The notes below the pieces were generated by a model. That model was not told where the DNA came from. It saw nothing but the letters and a program-made list of their open reading frames with translations, and made no database searches. The position numbers and the translations under genes are program-made. Positions 9,084 to 17,357 of a stretch of 64,000 bases of DNA are shown here, one piece after another (position 1 is the first letter of the stretch; every line of letters starts with the position of its first letter). The stretch lies in contig CAZMHI010000021.1 of the NCBI GenBank assembly GCA_964566055.1, positions 1 to 64,000 on the forward strand, in the 5' to 3' direction. Source of the stretch: TMED23 sp964566055 (GTDB lineage: Bacteria > Pseudomonadota > Alphaproteobacteria > Rhodospirillales > UBA2165).

Positions 9084-9863
9084 TCAGGTTTTATCAAAGC
9101 CAAGTTTTTCGGATATTTCCCTCGCTGCACTACCGAGAAGTCTAGCGACGACGCCCTTCGGCCGGTCATCAAATGAACCTTCGTAGCCAAAAGTAGCAAT
9201 CGCCGCCGACAAATGACCTTCATGATTAAATACCGGTGCGGCGAGGGAGGCGATGCTTGGTGAAAAATCTCCAACAGTCCGCCCGAAGCCATCTTGCAAA
9301 GTCTGCGCCTGTATTGCCTTTATCTCAGATCTTTTGCGCTTGCCCATGCGGCGCATTTCCTGTTGCAGCAACGGCTCGGTTTGTTTTTTGTCGAGCCAGG
9401 ATAAAAATACCCGGCCGGTCGCTGTGCGGAGAAGCGATAAGTTCGAGCCCACAGAAAGATCAAGATTTATCGGCGCTAAGGGTACTTCGCGGTGGATGAC
9501 GATAGGCCCGTGATCGCCCCAGACCGACAAGTGAACGGTCTCGCCAACCTCATCTCTGAGCCGTGCTAAAATCGGCAAGGCAGCACGTACAACATTAAGG
9601 CGGATGATCGCCGCCAGGCCAACCCGCAAAGACGCCGCACCCAAATCATATTTGCCGGTCGATAAATCCTGTTCGATCAAGCCAGCTCTGATCAGGCTAA
9701 CCAAATAACGGTGCGCCTTGGCTGACGGCAAACCCGTTGCGTCGGCGATATCTTTCAGGGCTTGCGGTCCACCGCCTTCGGTTACCGCCAGCAAAACCCG
9801 GCTGCCGATTTCAACCGACTGGACGCCGCCGCTTTTAGAGTTGTTGCTGGATTTTTTGGCCAT
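9084..9863 (-). CDS. IclR-family transcriptional regulator (cluster regulator 1)
   Basis: 259 residues, normal for IclR regulators. The N-terminal winged helix-turn-helix (about residues 18-75, ALKDIADATGLPSAKAHRYL) is followed by an IclR effector-binding domain (LAAIIRLNVVRAALPILARL, then SIASLAAPVFNHEGHLSAAI). It is divergent from the acyl-CoA dehydrogenase operon across a 138-bp AT-rich promoter holding a 46-bp element that recurs at 14845-14890 and, more weakly, near 20274. It is about 50 percent similar by eye to the second IclR protein at 26472 (shared GGVQSVE and RVLLAV near the start). Likely local regulator of the acid-degradation genes; the effector is unknown. Confidence 0.93.
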   Translation of the reverse strand: MAKKSSNNSKSGGVQSVEIGSRVLLAVTEGGGPQALKDIADATGLPSAKAHRYLVSLIRAGLIEQDLSTGKYDLGAASLRVGLAAIIRLNVVRAALPILARLRDEVGETVHLSVWGDHGPIVIHREVPLAPINLDLSVGSNLSLLRTATGRVFLSWLDKKQTEPLLQQEMRRMGKRKRSEIKAIQAQTLQDGFGRTVGDFSPSIASLAAPVFNHEGHLSAAIATFGYEGSFDDRPKGVVARLLGSAAREISEKLGFDKT

Positions 9864-9902
9864 TTTTAGAGCCTATCCCCATCTCATTGTTATTGATTAT
9901 GA

Positions 9903-9948
9903 CTTTACATTATATAATACTTATTACATATTTTGAAACTATACAATA
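9903..9948. promoter_or_regulatory. Class-1 operator-like element, copy A
   Basis: AT-rich 46-bp sequence between the divergent IclR gene and the acyl-CoA dehydrogenase operon. It includes TTACATTATATAATAC and TTATTACATATTTTGAAAC. It matches 45 of 46 bases of the reverse complement of 14845-14890. The position suggests the binding site of the adjacent IclR protein (inference). Confidence 0.7.
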
Positions 9949-10001
9949 TGGGCGATGATGATAGTCGTCCAATCAAAAAGTGATATGGCAGGGCCGCCTA
10001 A

Positions 10002-11198
10002 ATGGATTTCAATTTCAGCGATCAGGATATAGCATTCCGCCAGGAGGTCCGGGATTTTATGCAGACATCCCTGCCGGCTGAATTGCGGCAAATCGCCGAA
10101 CATGGTCAGCATTTTCGCAAAGAACACTATGTCCAATGGCATAAAATATTACATTCAAAAGGCTGGTCGGCGCCAAGCTGGCCGGTGGAACATGGCGGCC
10201 CCGGCTGGACGCCCACACAAAAGTATATTTTCCAGGAAGAGCTTGGCCTCTCCGGAGCACCGGTGCCGCCGCCTTTTGGCATCGGCATGATCGGACCGGT
10301 ATTAATTGCTTTCGGTAACGATGCCCAAAAAGCCGAATATCTGCCACGTATCCTGAACGGTGACGATTGGTGGTGCCAAGGCTATTCTGAACCGGGTTCG
10401 GGTTCTGATCTGGCCTCGCTTCGGACCAAAGCGGTTCTGGATGGTGATCATTATGTTGTTAATGGCCAGAAAATCTGGACGTCTTATGCCCAATATGCCG
10501 ACCGTATGTTCTGTCTCGTGCGCACCGATGATAGCGTCAAACCACAAGCCGGTATTTCATTTTTGCTGATCGATATGGATACGTCCGGCATGACGGTGCG
10601 GCCAATTATTTCCCAGGATAATGATCACACCTTGAACGAAGTGTTTTTTGAAGATGTCCGGGTGCCGGTGGAAAATTTAGTCGGTGAAGCCGGGCAGGGG
10701 TGGACATACGCCAAATTTTTACTCGGCCATGAGCGTAGTTTTATCGGTGATATTGCCGGCTCCAAGCGGCGCCTGGCGCGTTTGAAAAAGATAGCTACGG
10801 CTGAAATGTCGGATGGTCGGCCACTCAGCGAAGACCCGGCCTTTAGCCGCAAACTTACCGATCTGGAAGTTAAATTAATGATCCTGGAAGTGACACAATT
10901 CCGCTTGCTGGCCGATGAGGAAGCCGGTAACGATATCGGTCCGGCGGCCTCCATCCTCAAAATTAAGGGCTCTGAGCTGAGCCAATTGATCTCTGAGATT
11001 GCCGTTGAGGCTATGGGCATTTACGGTATGCCCTATGTTCATGACGCCGTGCAGCCAGGTGGCGATGAGCATGCTATCGGCCCCAATTACGCCACCGGCA
11101 TCCTGCCTGATTACCTGTTTCTGCGCGCCCTCAGTATTCTCGGCGGCACCAATGAAATTCAGCGTAATATTCTCGCCAAGACGGCGCTCGGGTTTTAG
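10002..11198 (+). CDS. Acyl-CoA dehydrogenase (first of pair 1)
   Basis: 398-residue FAD flavoenzyme introducing an alpha-beta double bond into an acyl-CoA. It has the usual three-domain fold: N-terminal helices starting MDFNFSDQDIAFRQEVRDF, the flavin-binding signature WWCQGYSEPGSGSDLASLRT, and the C-terminal LGGTNEIQRNILAKTALGF. A second, shorter acyl-CoA dehydrogenase follows after 9 bases. Adjacent pairs like this form alpha2beta2 heterotetramers in actinobacterial steroid side-chain degradation (known for ChsE/FadE pairs). This subunit keeps the EIQRN terminus and so is probably the catalytic or FAD-anchoring partner. Confidence 0.93.
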   Translation: MDFNFSDQDIAFRQEVRDFMQTSLPAELRQIAEHGQHFRKEHYVQWHKILHSKGWSAPSWPVEHGGPGWTPTQKYIFQEELGLSGAPVPPPFGIGMIGPVLIAFGNDAQKAEYLPRILNGDDWWCQGYSEPGSGSDLASLRTKAVLDGDHYVVNGQKIWTSYAQYADRMFCLVRTDDSVKPQAGISFLLIDMDTSGMTVRPIISQDNDHTLNEVFFEDVRVPVENLVGEAGQGWTYAKFLLGHERSFIGDIAGSKRRLARLKKIATAEMSDGRPLSEDPAFSRKLTDLEVKLMILEVTQFRLLADEEAGNDIGPAASILKIKGSELSQLISEIAVEAMGIYGMPYVHDAVQPGGDEHAIGPNYATGILPDYLFLRALSILGGTNEIQRNILAKTALGF

Positions 11199-11207
11199 GG
11201 GAGAGAT

Positions 11208-12356
11208 ATGGATTTCACTCTCAACGAGGAGCAGCAGCTGCTTAAAAACAGTGCCGAACGCTTTGTCGAACAGGATTACGGTTTCGAAAAGCGGCGCGAA
11301 ATTGTTGCCAGTGTGAATGGCTTTGACCCCGACGTGTGGGCGCAAATGGCGGAGCTTGGCTGGCTGGGTCTGCCATTTTCCGAAGAAGATGGCGGCTTTG
11401 ATGGTACGCCAGTAGAAACCATGATTGTGATGGAGGCGCTTGGGCGCGGCTTGATGGTTGAGCCTTACCTGGCGACCGTGGTGTTGGGTGGCGGCCTGGT
11501 CGCAGCCTGTGCTACGGCAGATCAAAAAGCGGTTATTTTACCGGCGCTTATTGCCGGTGAGATACAACTGGCCTTTGCCTATGCCGAGCCGCAATCCCGC
11601 TTCGATGCGGCTGATGTAACGACGACCGCGACCAAGGATGGTGGCAAATATCTATTAAACGGCCATAAAGCTGTCGTTCTTAATGGCGGTGCTGCCGATA
11701 AAATAGCTATTAGTGCCAGAACTTCCGGCGGGCAACGCGACCAGGGCGGCATTAGCCTGTTTATCGTCGATGCCGATGCCGCTGGATTAGGCATCAAATC
11801 TTACCCTACCATTGATGGCTTCCGTGCCGCCGAGCTTGAATTGAGTAATGTCGCTGCTGAGTTGTTGGGTGATATCGATGACGCTTATTCGGCGATTGAG
11901 GCAGTGCTCGATGCCGGGATTGCAGCCATTGCCGCCGAAGCAGTCGGCGCCATGCAAATTCTTCATGATGACACGCTTGAGTACCTTAAAACCCGCCAGC
12001 AATTCGGCCAGGCCATCGGCTCTTTTCAGGTGCTGCAACACCGCATAGTGGATATGTATATTGAGCTCGAACAGGCCCGTTCGGCAGCAGTAATGGCGAC
12101 TTTACGCCTGACTGATAATGATCCGGCAGCCCGCCGCCATGCACTTTCTGCCGCCAAAGTGCAGATTGGCCAGGCCAGCCGCTTTGTCGGCCAAAACGCC
12201 GTGCAACTCCACGGTGGTATCGGTATGACTGATGAGCTTCGGATCAGTCATTATTTCAAACGATTGACGATAATCACCAACCAATTTGGCAGTGTCGACT
12301 ATCATCTCGACCGGATGGCAAACTCAACACCGCAATTAAACCACGAGGACGCATAA
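11208..12356 (+). CDS. Acyl-CoA dehydrogenase (second of pair 1)
   Basis: 382 residues, acyl-CoA dehydrogenase fold: N-terminal MDFTLNEEQQLLKNSAERF, a weakly conserved middle domain (LAFAYAEPQSRFDAADVTTT) that lacks the strict SEP-GSGSD signature, and C-terminal AVQLHGGIGMTDELRISHYF. The pattern is typical of the partner subunit in heteromeric acyl-CoA dehydrogenases. It follows the first dehydrogenase by 9 bases and overlaps the SDR gene by one base (TAATG), so the three are translationally linked. Confidence 0.92.
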   Translation: MDFTLNEEQQLLKNSAERFVEQDYGFEKRREIVASVNGFDPDVWAQMAELGWLGLPFSEEDGGFDGTPVETMIVMEALGRGLMVEPYLATVVLGGGLVAACATADQKAVILPALIAGEIQLAFAYAEPQSRFDAADVTTTATKDGGKYLLNGHKAVVLNGGAADKIAISARTSGGQRDQGGISLFIVDADAAGLGIKSYPTIDGFRAAELELSNVAAELLGDIDDAYSAIEAVLDAGIAAIAAEAVGAMQILHDDTLEYLKTRQQFGQAIGSFQVLQHRIVDMYIELEQARSAAVMATLRLTDNDPAARRHALSAAKVQIGQASRFVGQNAVQLHGGIGMTDELRISHYFKRLTIITNQFGSVDYHLDRMANSTPQLNHEDA

Positions 12357-13276
12357 TGACTGATAATGATTCAAGTGCCGGCATGATGCAGGATAAAGTC
12401 GTGGTCGTGACCGGTGGCGGCAGGGGTATTGGTCGGGAGATAGCGCTGCTGATGGCCCAAGAAGGCGCCAAAGTAATGGTCAATGATTTAGGCGCTGATC
12501 TTGATGGCGGCGGAGCGGATCAGGGGCCGGCTCAAGAGGTAGCAGGAGAGATTGTAGCTGCTGGTGGCGAGGCTGCTTCTAATACCGATGACGTTTCGAA
12601 CAGTGACGGTGCTGAAAATCTCATAGCTTCGGCAATCAGCGAATTGGGAGGCATTGATGCGGTCATTAATAATGCCGGTATTTTACGCGATATGATTTTC
12701 CATAAAATGGATGAAGCCGCCTGGAATGCGGTCATTAATGTCAATTTGACCGGCTGCTATAATGTCGCCCGGGCGGCGGCGGGTCATTTCCGGGAACAGG
12801 AATCCGGCGCCTTTGTTCATATGACCTCGGTTTCGGGGTTGATCGGAAATTTCGGGCAAGCCAATTATGCTGCGGCGAAAATGGGGGTGGCTGGATTGTC
12901 CCGTTCCATCGCCATTGATCTCGCGCGTTATAATGTGCGTTCGAACTGCATGTCACCCTCCGGCTTTACCCGGATGATTGGCTCGATCCCGATCACCAGC
13001 GATGAGCAGGCCAAGGAATTTGAACGTCTTAAAAAAGAAATGCGGCCTGAAATGAATGCACCTCTGGTAGTCTTCCTGGCCAGCGACGCAGCCAAAGACA
13101 TCACCGGTCAAATTTTTGCCACGAGCGGCAATCACTATTATCTGCTCGATCAGCCCCGGCCCGTTGTCTCAGAATTCCGGGATAACTGGACGCCGGAACT
13201 TGTTGCCGATGAGTTCTTAAGCGAGATCAGCGATAAACTGACCCCTTTGGAAACGCTTAACGACGTGCTGGATTAA
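12356..13276 (+). CDS. SDR-family 3-hydroxyacyl-CoA dehydrogenase-like protein
   Basis: 306-residue short-chain dehydrogenase/reductase. NAD(P)-binding VVTGGGRGIGREIA lies near residue 17, NNAG follows, then the Ser of MTSVSG and the catalytic YAAAK. The insertion ADLDGGGADQGPAQEV after the first strand-helix-strand unit resembles the dehydrogenase domain of multifunctional enzyme type 2 / 17-beta-HSD4 proteins. It probably oxidises the 3-hydroxyacyl-CoA formed by the MaoC hydratase encoded at 16485. The stop overlaps the end of the convergent thiolase gene by a few bases. Confidence 0.9.
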   Translation: MTDNDSSAGMMQDKVVVVTGGGRGIGREIALLMAQEGAKVMVNDLGADLDGGGADQGPAQEVAGEIVAAGGEAASNTDDVSNSDGAENLIASAISELGGIDAVINNAGILRDMIFHKMDEAAWNAVINVNLTGCYNVARAAAGHFREQESGAFVHMTSVSGLIGNFGQANYAAAKMGVAGLSRSIAIDLARYNVRSNCMSPSGFTRMIGSIPITSDEQAKEFERLKKEMRPEMNAPLVVFLASDAAKDITGQIFATSGNHYYLLDQPRPVVSEFRDNWTPELVADEFLSEISDKLTPLETLNDVLD

Positions 13277-14424
13277 AGCACCGCTTCGGTTCCCAGCAAC
13301 GCCGTCACTTCGCTCGAAAACGTGCCGCCATTGCCTTGAACCAAAGCTATTTCCGCGCCGTCAACTTGCCGCTTGCCGGCTTGGCCTCGCAGTTGTTCAA
13401 TCGCCTCGATAATTAAAAAGATGCCGTACATGCCGGGATGGACGCAGGAGAGCCCGCCGCCATTGGTATTGACCGGCAGCGTGCCGCCGGGCGCAATGGC
13501 GCCGTTTTCAACAAAGGCACCGCCTTCGCCTTTGGCGCAATAGCCGAGGTCTTCCAAAAACATAATGGTGTTAATGGTAAAGGCGTCATAAAGCTCCAGT
13601 ACATCAACATCGCTGGGTTTAAGGCCAGCCATCTCAAAAGCGCGGGGGCCGGAACGCGCCGCCGCGGTAACCGTCAAATCATTCATTTGCGCGATGCTGG
13701 CATGGGAATGCTCAGCCGCCACACCCAGCAGAAATGCCGGTGGGTTGGGAAAGTCTTTGGCACGGTCTGACTTGGTCATGATCACAGCACCGCCGCCATC
13801 AGTCACCAGACAGCAATCGAAAATTCCGAGGGGATCAACCAGCATGCGGGCGTTTAAGACGTCATCAATTGATAAATCGTCCTGCATCAAGGCGGCTGGG
13901 TTTTTTTGCGCCCAGCCCCTGGCGGCCACGGCAACTTCTGCCATTTGCTCGCGGGTGGTGCCGTATTCATGCATGTGACGCGCTGCCGCCAAAGCATAGG
14001 ATACCGGAGGATTGCGGGGCTTATACATAATTTCCCAGGGATGATCAGGAATGATCAGCTTACCGGCGCCACTTCTGAGATCACTGCCGAAAAGAATAAG
14101 CGCATTCTCACAAAGACCGGCCTCGAGGGCCAAAGCTGCCCATTGCATGAAATGTACGAAGGACGAACCTCCCGTCATCGAACTTTCCATCACTTTTGGC
14201 TTAAGACCGAGATACTCGCAGGTTAGCAAAATGGGAATATCACCGTTCATGGCAACGCAGAAAACACCATCAATGTCTGATTTTTTTAACCCTGAATCGG
14301 CGAGGGCACGGTGTAAGGCCTGGGCCATATGATCATACTGGGTATGATCAGGAACAATACCGCAATCTGAAAGACCGATGCCGACTGCTGCCGTGGTGCC
14401 ACGTAAAGGATGTGCCATGATCAA
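13273..14424 (-). CDS. Thiolase-like (SCP-x/Ltp2-type) protein, probable acyl-CoA retro-aldolase or thiolase
   Basis: 383 residues, thiolase superfamily of the lipid-transfer-protein type. The position of the thiolase nucleophile cysteine reads ESSMTGGSSFVH (about residues 80-91) with no cysteine, as in Ltp2 aldolases rather than true thiolases. The C-terminal half keeps VDVLELYDAFTINTIMFLEDLG, NTNGGGLSCVHPGMYG and the final VQGNGGTFSS. The start overlaps the DUF35 gene stop by four bases (ATGA). Ltp2-type proteins form aldolase complexes with DUF35 partners in steroid side-chain catabolism, and this arrangement is the same. The substrate is unproven. Confidence 0.88.
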   Translation of the reverse strand: MIMAHPLRGTTAAVGIGLSDCGIVPDHTQYDHMAQALHRALADSGLKKSDIDGVFCVAMNGDIPILLTCEYLGLKPKVMESSMTGGSSFVHFMQWAALALEAGLCENALILFGSDLRSGAGKLIIPDHPWEIMYKPRNPPVSYALAAARHMHEYGTTREQMAEVAVAARGWAQKNPAALMQDDLSIDDVLNARMLVDPLGIFDCCLVTDGGGAVIMTKSDRAKDFPNPPAFLLGVAAEHSHASIAQMNDLTVTAAARSGPRAFEMAGLKPSDVDVLELYDAFTINTIMFLEDLGYCAKGEGGAFVENGAIAPGGTLPVNTNGGGLSCVHPGMYGIFLIIEAIEQLRGQAGKRQVDGAEIALVQGNGGTFSSEVTALLGTEAVL

Positions 14425-14825
14425 GTCTCCCCATCGGCAGGATCAAAGACGACATAAGGGCGCTCCTCGTCAGTGTTGATGCGGGCCATAACTTTCATAT
14501 CGATGGCGACGTCCCCGGGCAGAATATTTTCGACCCGGCTGATCATGCGGGGGCCTTCGGCCAGTTCGATAAGGGCAAAATTGTAGTCACCGCCGCGTTC
14601 AGGTTTTTGCCGGATAACGCTGGTGGAATAGACCGTACCGGCGCCGCTGGCGCTTACCCATTCAAGTTTATCTGAACCACAATCGGGGCAGATTGAGCGA
14701 GGAAAAAAGATGTGCGATCCGCAGTCCTGGCATTTTTGCAGGCAGAATTCACCTCCGCTTAAACGCCGGTGAAATTCGGCATCCGGGCCAAGGTTAGCTT
14801 GATCATTTGGGGCCTCTTTGGTCAC
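14421..14825 (-). CDS. DUF35 OB-fold / zinc-ribbon partner protein
   Basis: 134 residues: an N-terminal rubredoxin-like zinc ribbon with two Cys pairs (CQDCGSHIFFPRSICPDCGS) followed by an OB-fold (GAGTVYSTSVIRQKPERGG to the end). DUF35 proteins pair with thiolase-like enzymes and contribute to acyl-CoA binding. The gene overlaps the thiolase start by four bases, which fits obligate co-expression. Its promoter faces the acyl-CoA ligase gene across a class-1 operator-like element. Confidence 0.9.
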   Translation of the reverse strand: MTKEAPNDQANLGPDAEFHRRLSGGEFCLQKCQDCGSHIFFPRSICPDCGSDKLEWVSASGAGTVYSTSVIRQKPERGGDYNFALIELAEGPRMISRVENILPGDVAIDMKVMARINTDEERPYVVFDPADGET

Positions 14826-14844
14826 TTTTTTACTCCGCCATCAT

Positions 14845-14890
14845 TATTGTATAGTTTCAAAATATGTAATAAGTATTGTATAATGTAAAG
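14845..14890. promoter_or_regulatory. Class-1 operator-like element, copy B (inverted)
   Basis: 46 bp, nearly identical (45/46) to the reverse complement of 9903-9948. It sits between the divergent DUF35-thiolase operon and the acyl-CoA ligase-MaoC operon, upstream of both starts. It contains TATTGTATAGTTTC and GTATTGTATAATG, which repeat TATTGTATA about 29 bases apart. Confidence 0.7.
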
Positions 14891-14923
14891 GCACATGCAA
14901 GCGTCAGGGAGTCGCGGGGGAAC

Positions 14924-16459
14924 ATGTTTGGTACCGGCAAAATTGTCAGCTCAGAACAAACCATTGATAAAAGTGATTTGGCAGCGCGCACCCTGAAAGC
15001 TGCTTCAGCTTTGGATTCTCTCGGAATTGGCGAGGGCGATTCTATCGCTGCTTTTATGCGCAACGATTTACCACTATTTGAGGCGCAAAGCGCGGCCGCA
15101 TTGCTGGGCGCTTATTTTGTCACCATCAATTGGCATTTCAGAAGTGCTGAGGCCGAATATATTTTATCCGATTCTGAGGCTAAGGCGTTGATTGTTCACG
15201 CTGATTTGCTGGCTGAAATTCGAGATTTGATCCCCCCGGGCGTGGCTGTGTTAGTGGCCCCGACACCGGGTGATATTGCCGCAGCTTACGGCATTGATGC
15301 CACCGCTTGCGACGTACCTGAAGGCGAACAAATTTGGGGAGAGTGGATCGGCGGATTTGACGAGTGGTCTGCTGCTCCTCGCGTGGCGCGTGGCATCGTC
15401 TTTTATACCTCGGGTACGACCGGTCTGCCCAAAGGTGTTTTCATGCACCCGACGAGCGCCGAGCAAGCTGAAGCGGGACTCCAGCTCGGCAATATTGCTT
15501 ATCGGCCACGATCCGGCATGAGAATTTTGCTTAACGGTCCCTGTTACCATGTCGCCGTCAATCACTCGGCCCGTATTGCACTGATGAATGACGCGGATTT
15601 ATATATGCAACATCGCTTTGATGCCGAGGAGTTTCTCAAGCTCATCGAGGCTCATAAAATTACTCATGCCCATATGGTGCCAACCATGTTTGTCCGGCTT
15701 TTGAAGCTGCCTGACGAAATACGCCTCGGCTATGATATTTCCTCGCTGGAGTGGATTACCCATGGCGCTGCCCCCTGTTCGCCGGATATCAAAAAAGCCA
15801 TGATTGAATGGTTTGGTCCGATCTTTGCCGAATATTATGGCGGGACGGAAGTTGGTATCTCGCACCTTTGCACCAGCGAGGAATGGCTGGCTAAACCGGG
15901 CACGGTCGGCAAGCTCACGCCGAATTCAAAGATTGGTATATTTGATGATGACGGCAAGTTGCTGGGACCTGGGGAAATCGGCGATATCTATCTTAAGTCT
16001 GACATGGTGTCTGATTTTGATTACAAAAGCCTGCCCGATAAACGTCTCGAGGTGGAGCGCGATGGCCTGATTAGCATCGGCGCGATTGGCGACCAGGATG
16101 AAGACGGCTATTTGTTCCTCTGCGACCGCCGCAACGATATGGTGATCTCAGGCGGGGTTAATATCTATCCGGCAGAAATAGAGGCTGTTCTGGTGACCAT
16201 GGATGGAGTGCGGGACTGTGCGGTGTTTGGTATTCCAGACGCCGAGTTCGGGGAATCTCTGATGACCATGGTGGAACCTGAAGACAATGCCAATTTAACT
16301 GAAACGGCGATACGTGATTATTTGATTGAACGCCTGGCTAAATATAAAGTGCCCAAGGTTATTGAATTTCGCAGCGATTTGCCGCGCGAGGATTCAGGTA
16401 AAATTATGAAGCGCCGGCTGCGTGATCCATTCTGGCAGGACGCCGACCGCCAAATTTAG
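14924..16459 (+). CDS. AMP-dependent acyl-CoA ligase 1
   Basis: ANL-superfamily ligase activating a carboxylic acid to its CoA thioester through an acyl-adenylate. Motifs: P-loop FYTSGTTGLPKGVF, YYGGTEVG (A5), and the C-terminal hinge and lysine region (CDRRNDMVISGGVNIYPAEIE, then REDSGKIMKR). The ATG at 14924 (511 residues) was chosen because the open frame further upstream, from a TTG at 14876, runs inside the operator-like element, and a G-rich ribosome site (CGCGGGGG) precedes 14924. The MaoC gene follows. This is the presumed entry enzyme of the pathway. Confidence 0.92.
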   Translation: MFGTGKIVSSEQTIDKSDLAARTLKAASALDSLGIGEGDSIAAFMRNDLPLFEAQSAAALLGAYFVTINWHFRSAEAEYILSDSEAKALIVHADLLAEIRDLIPPGVAVLVAPTPGDIAAAYGIDATACDVPEGEQIWGEWIGGFDEWSAAPRVARGIVFYTSGTTGLPKGVFMHPTSAEQAEAGLQLGNIAYRPRSGMRILLNGPCYHVAVNHSARIALMNDADLYMQHRFDAEEFLKLIEAHKITHAHMVPTMFVRLLKLPDEIRLGYDISSLEWITHGAAPCSPDIKKAMIEWFGPIFAEYYGGTEVGISHLCTSEEWLAKPGTVGKLTPNSKIGIFDDDGKLLGPGEIGDIYLKSDMVSDFDYKSLPDKRLEVERDGLISIGAIGDQDEDGYLFLCDRRNDMVISGGVNIYPAEIEAVLVTMDGVRDCAVFGIPDAEFGESLMTMVEPEDNANLTETAIRDYLIERLAKYKVPKVIEFRSDLPREDSGKIMKRRLRDPFWQDADRQI

Positions 16460-16484
16460 AACACAACAGACCGAGTATAAAAAC

Positions 16485-17351
16485 ATGTCTCTCGATTACG
16501 ATACCATTATGAACTATCAGTTTCCGGATATCCGCCGTGACTATACCAAAAAAGAAACCATGCTTTATGCCTTGGGGCTTGGTCTCGGTAATGATCCGAT
16601 GGATGAGGATCAGTTGAAATTTGTCTATGAAAAGAATTTGCAGGCCATGCCGACCATGCCGGTGATCCTGGGCTTCGATGACGTGCCGCTTTCGGCCATT
16701 CCAGAACTGAGTAGTATCAATTTCACCATGCTGGTGCATGGCGAGGAATATTTGACCGTACATAATCCACTGCCGGTTGAAGGCACGACACTGTGCAAGA
16801 CTAAAATTCTCGATATTTTGGACAAAGGTGCTGACAAGGGTGCCATTGTTTACCGCGAGAAAGAAATCATAGATGCCAATACGGATACGCCGCTGGCGAC
16901 AATGATTGATAATATCTTCTTGCGTGGTAATGGCGGCTTCGGTGGTGAGCCCGGCCCAGCTCCGGTGCCTCCGGTGCATAAATTGCCAGAGAGCGAGCCG
17001 GAAGTAATTTGGGATCAGCCGACACTACCTCAGGCTGCTATGATCTATCGCTTAAGCGGCGATTATAATCCGCTTCATGTCGATCCGGAATTTGCCGCTG
17101 CCGCTAAGTGGGAGCGTCCGATTTTGCATGGACTTTGTAATTTCGGCATCGCCGGTCAGGCGGTGATCAAAGAATACTGTGGCTATGATCCAACCAAGCT
17201 CAAAGCGCTGCAACTCCGTTTCTCAGCGCCGTTTTTTCCAGGTGAAACCTTACGCACTGAAATGTGGTGTGAGGATAACGTCGTTTCTTTCCGCGCGCTG
17301 GCGGTTGAGCGGGATGTCGTGGTGCTTAATAACGGCCGGGCAGAAATATAG
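16485..17351 (+). CDS. MaoC-like double hot-dog enoyl-CoA hydratase
   Basis: 288 residues from the ATG at 16485. The N-terminal half is a degenerate hot-dog domain. The C-terminal half carries the hydratase-2 motif YRLSGDYNPLHVDPEFA with catalytic Asp and His, followed by RPILHGLCNFGIAG. It adds water to the enoyl-CoA made by the acyl-CoA dehydrogenases, as in eukaryotic MFE-2 and actinobacterial steroid hydratases. It is 25 bases after the ligase stop, in the same operon. Confidence 0.92.
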   Translation: MSLDYDTIMNYQFPDIRRDYTKKETMLYALGLGLGNDPMDEDQLKFVYEKNLQAMPTMPVILGFDDVPLSAIPELSSINFTMLVHGEEYLTVHNPLPVEGTTLCKTKILDILDKGADKGAIVYREKEIIDANTDTPLATMIDNIFLRGNGGFGGEPGPAPVPPVHKLPESEPEVIWDQPTLPQAAMIYRLSGDYNPLHVDPEFAAAAKWERPILHGLCNFGIAGQAVIKEYCGYDPTKLKALQLRFSAPFFPGETLRTEMWCEDNVVSFRALAVERDVVVLNNGRAEI

Positions 17352-17357
17352 CCGGCT

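Noticed and set aside
14876..14923. TTG start of acyl-CoA ligase 1 inside the operator-like element
   Set aside because: The encoded peptide has no ligase similarity and the element is conserved as DNA at other promoters; the ATG at 14924 has a better ribosome site.
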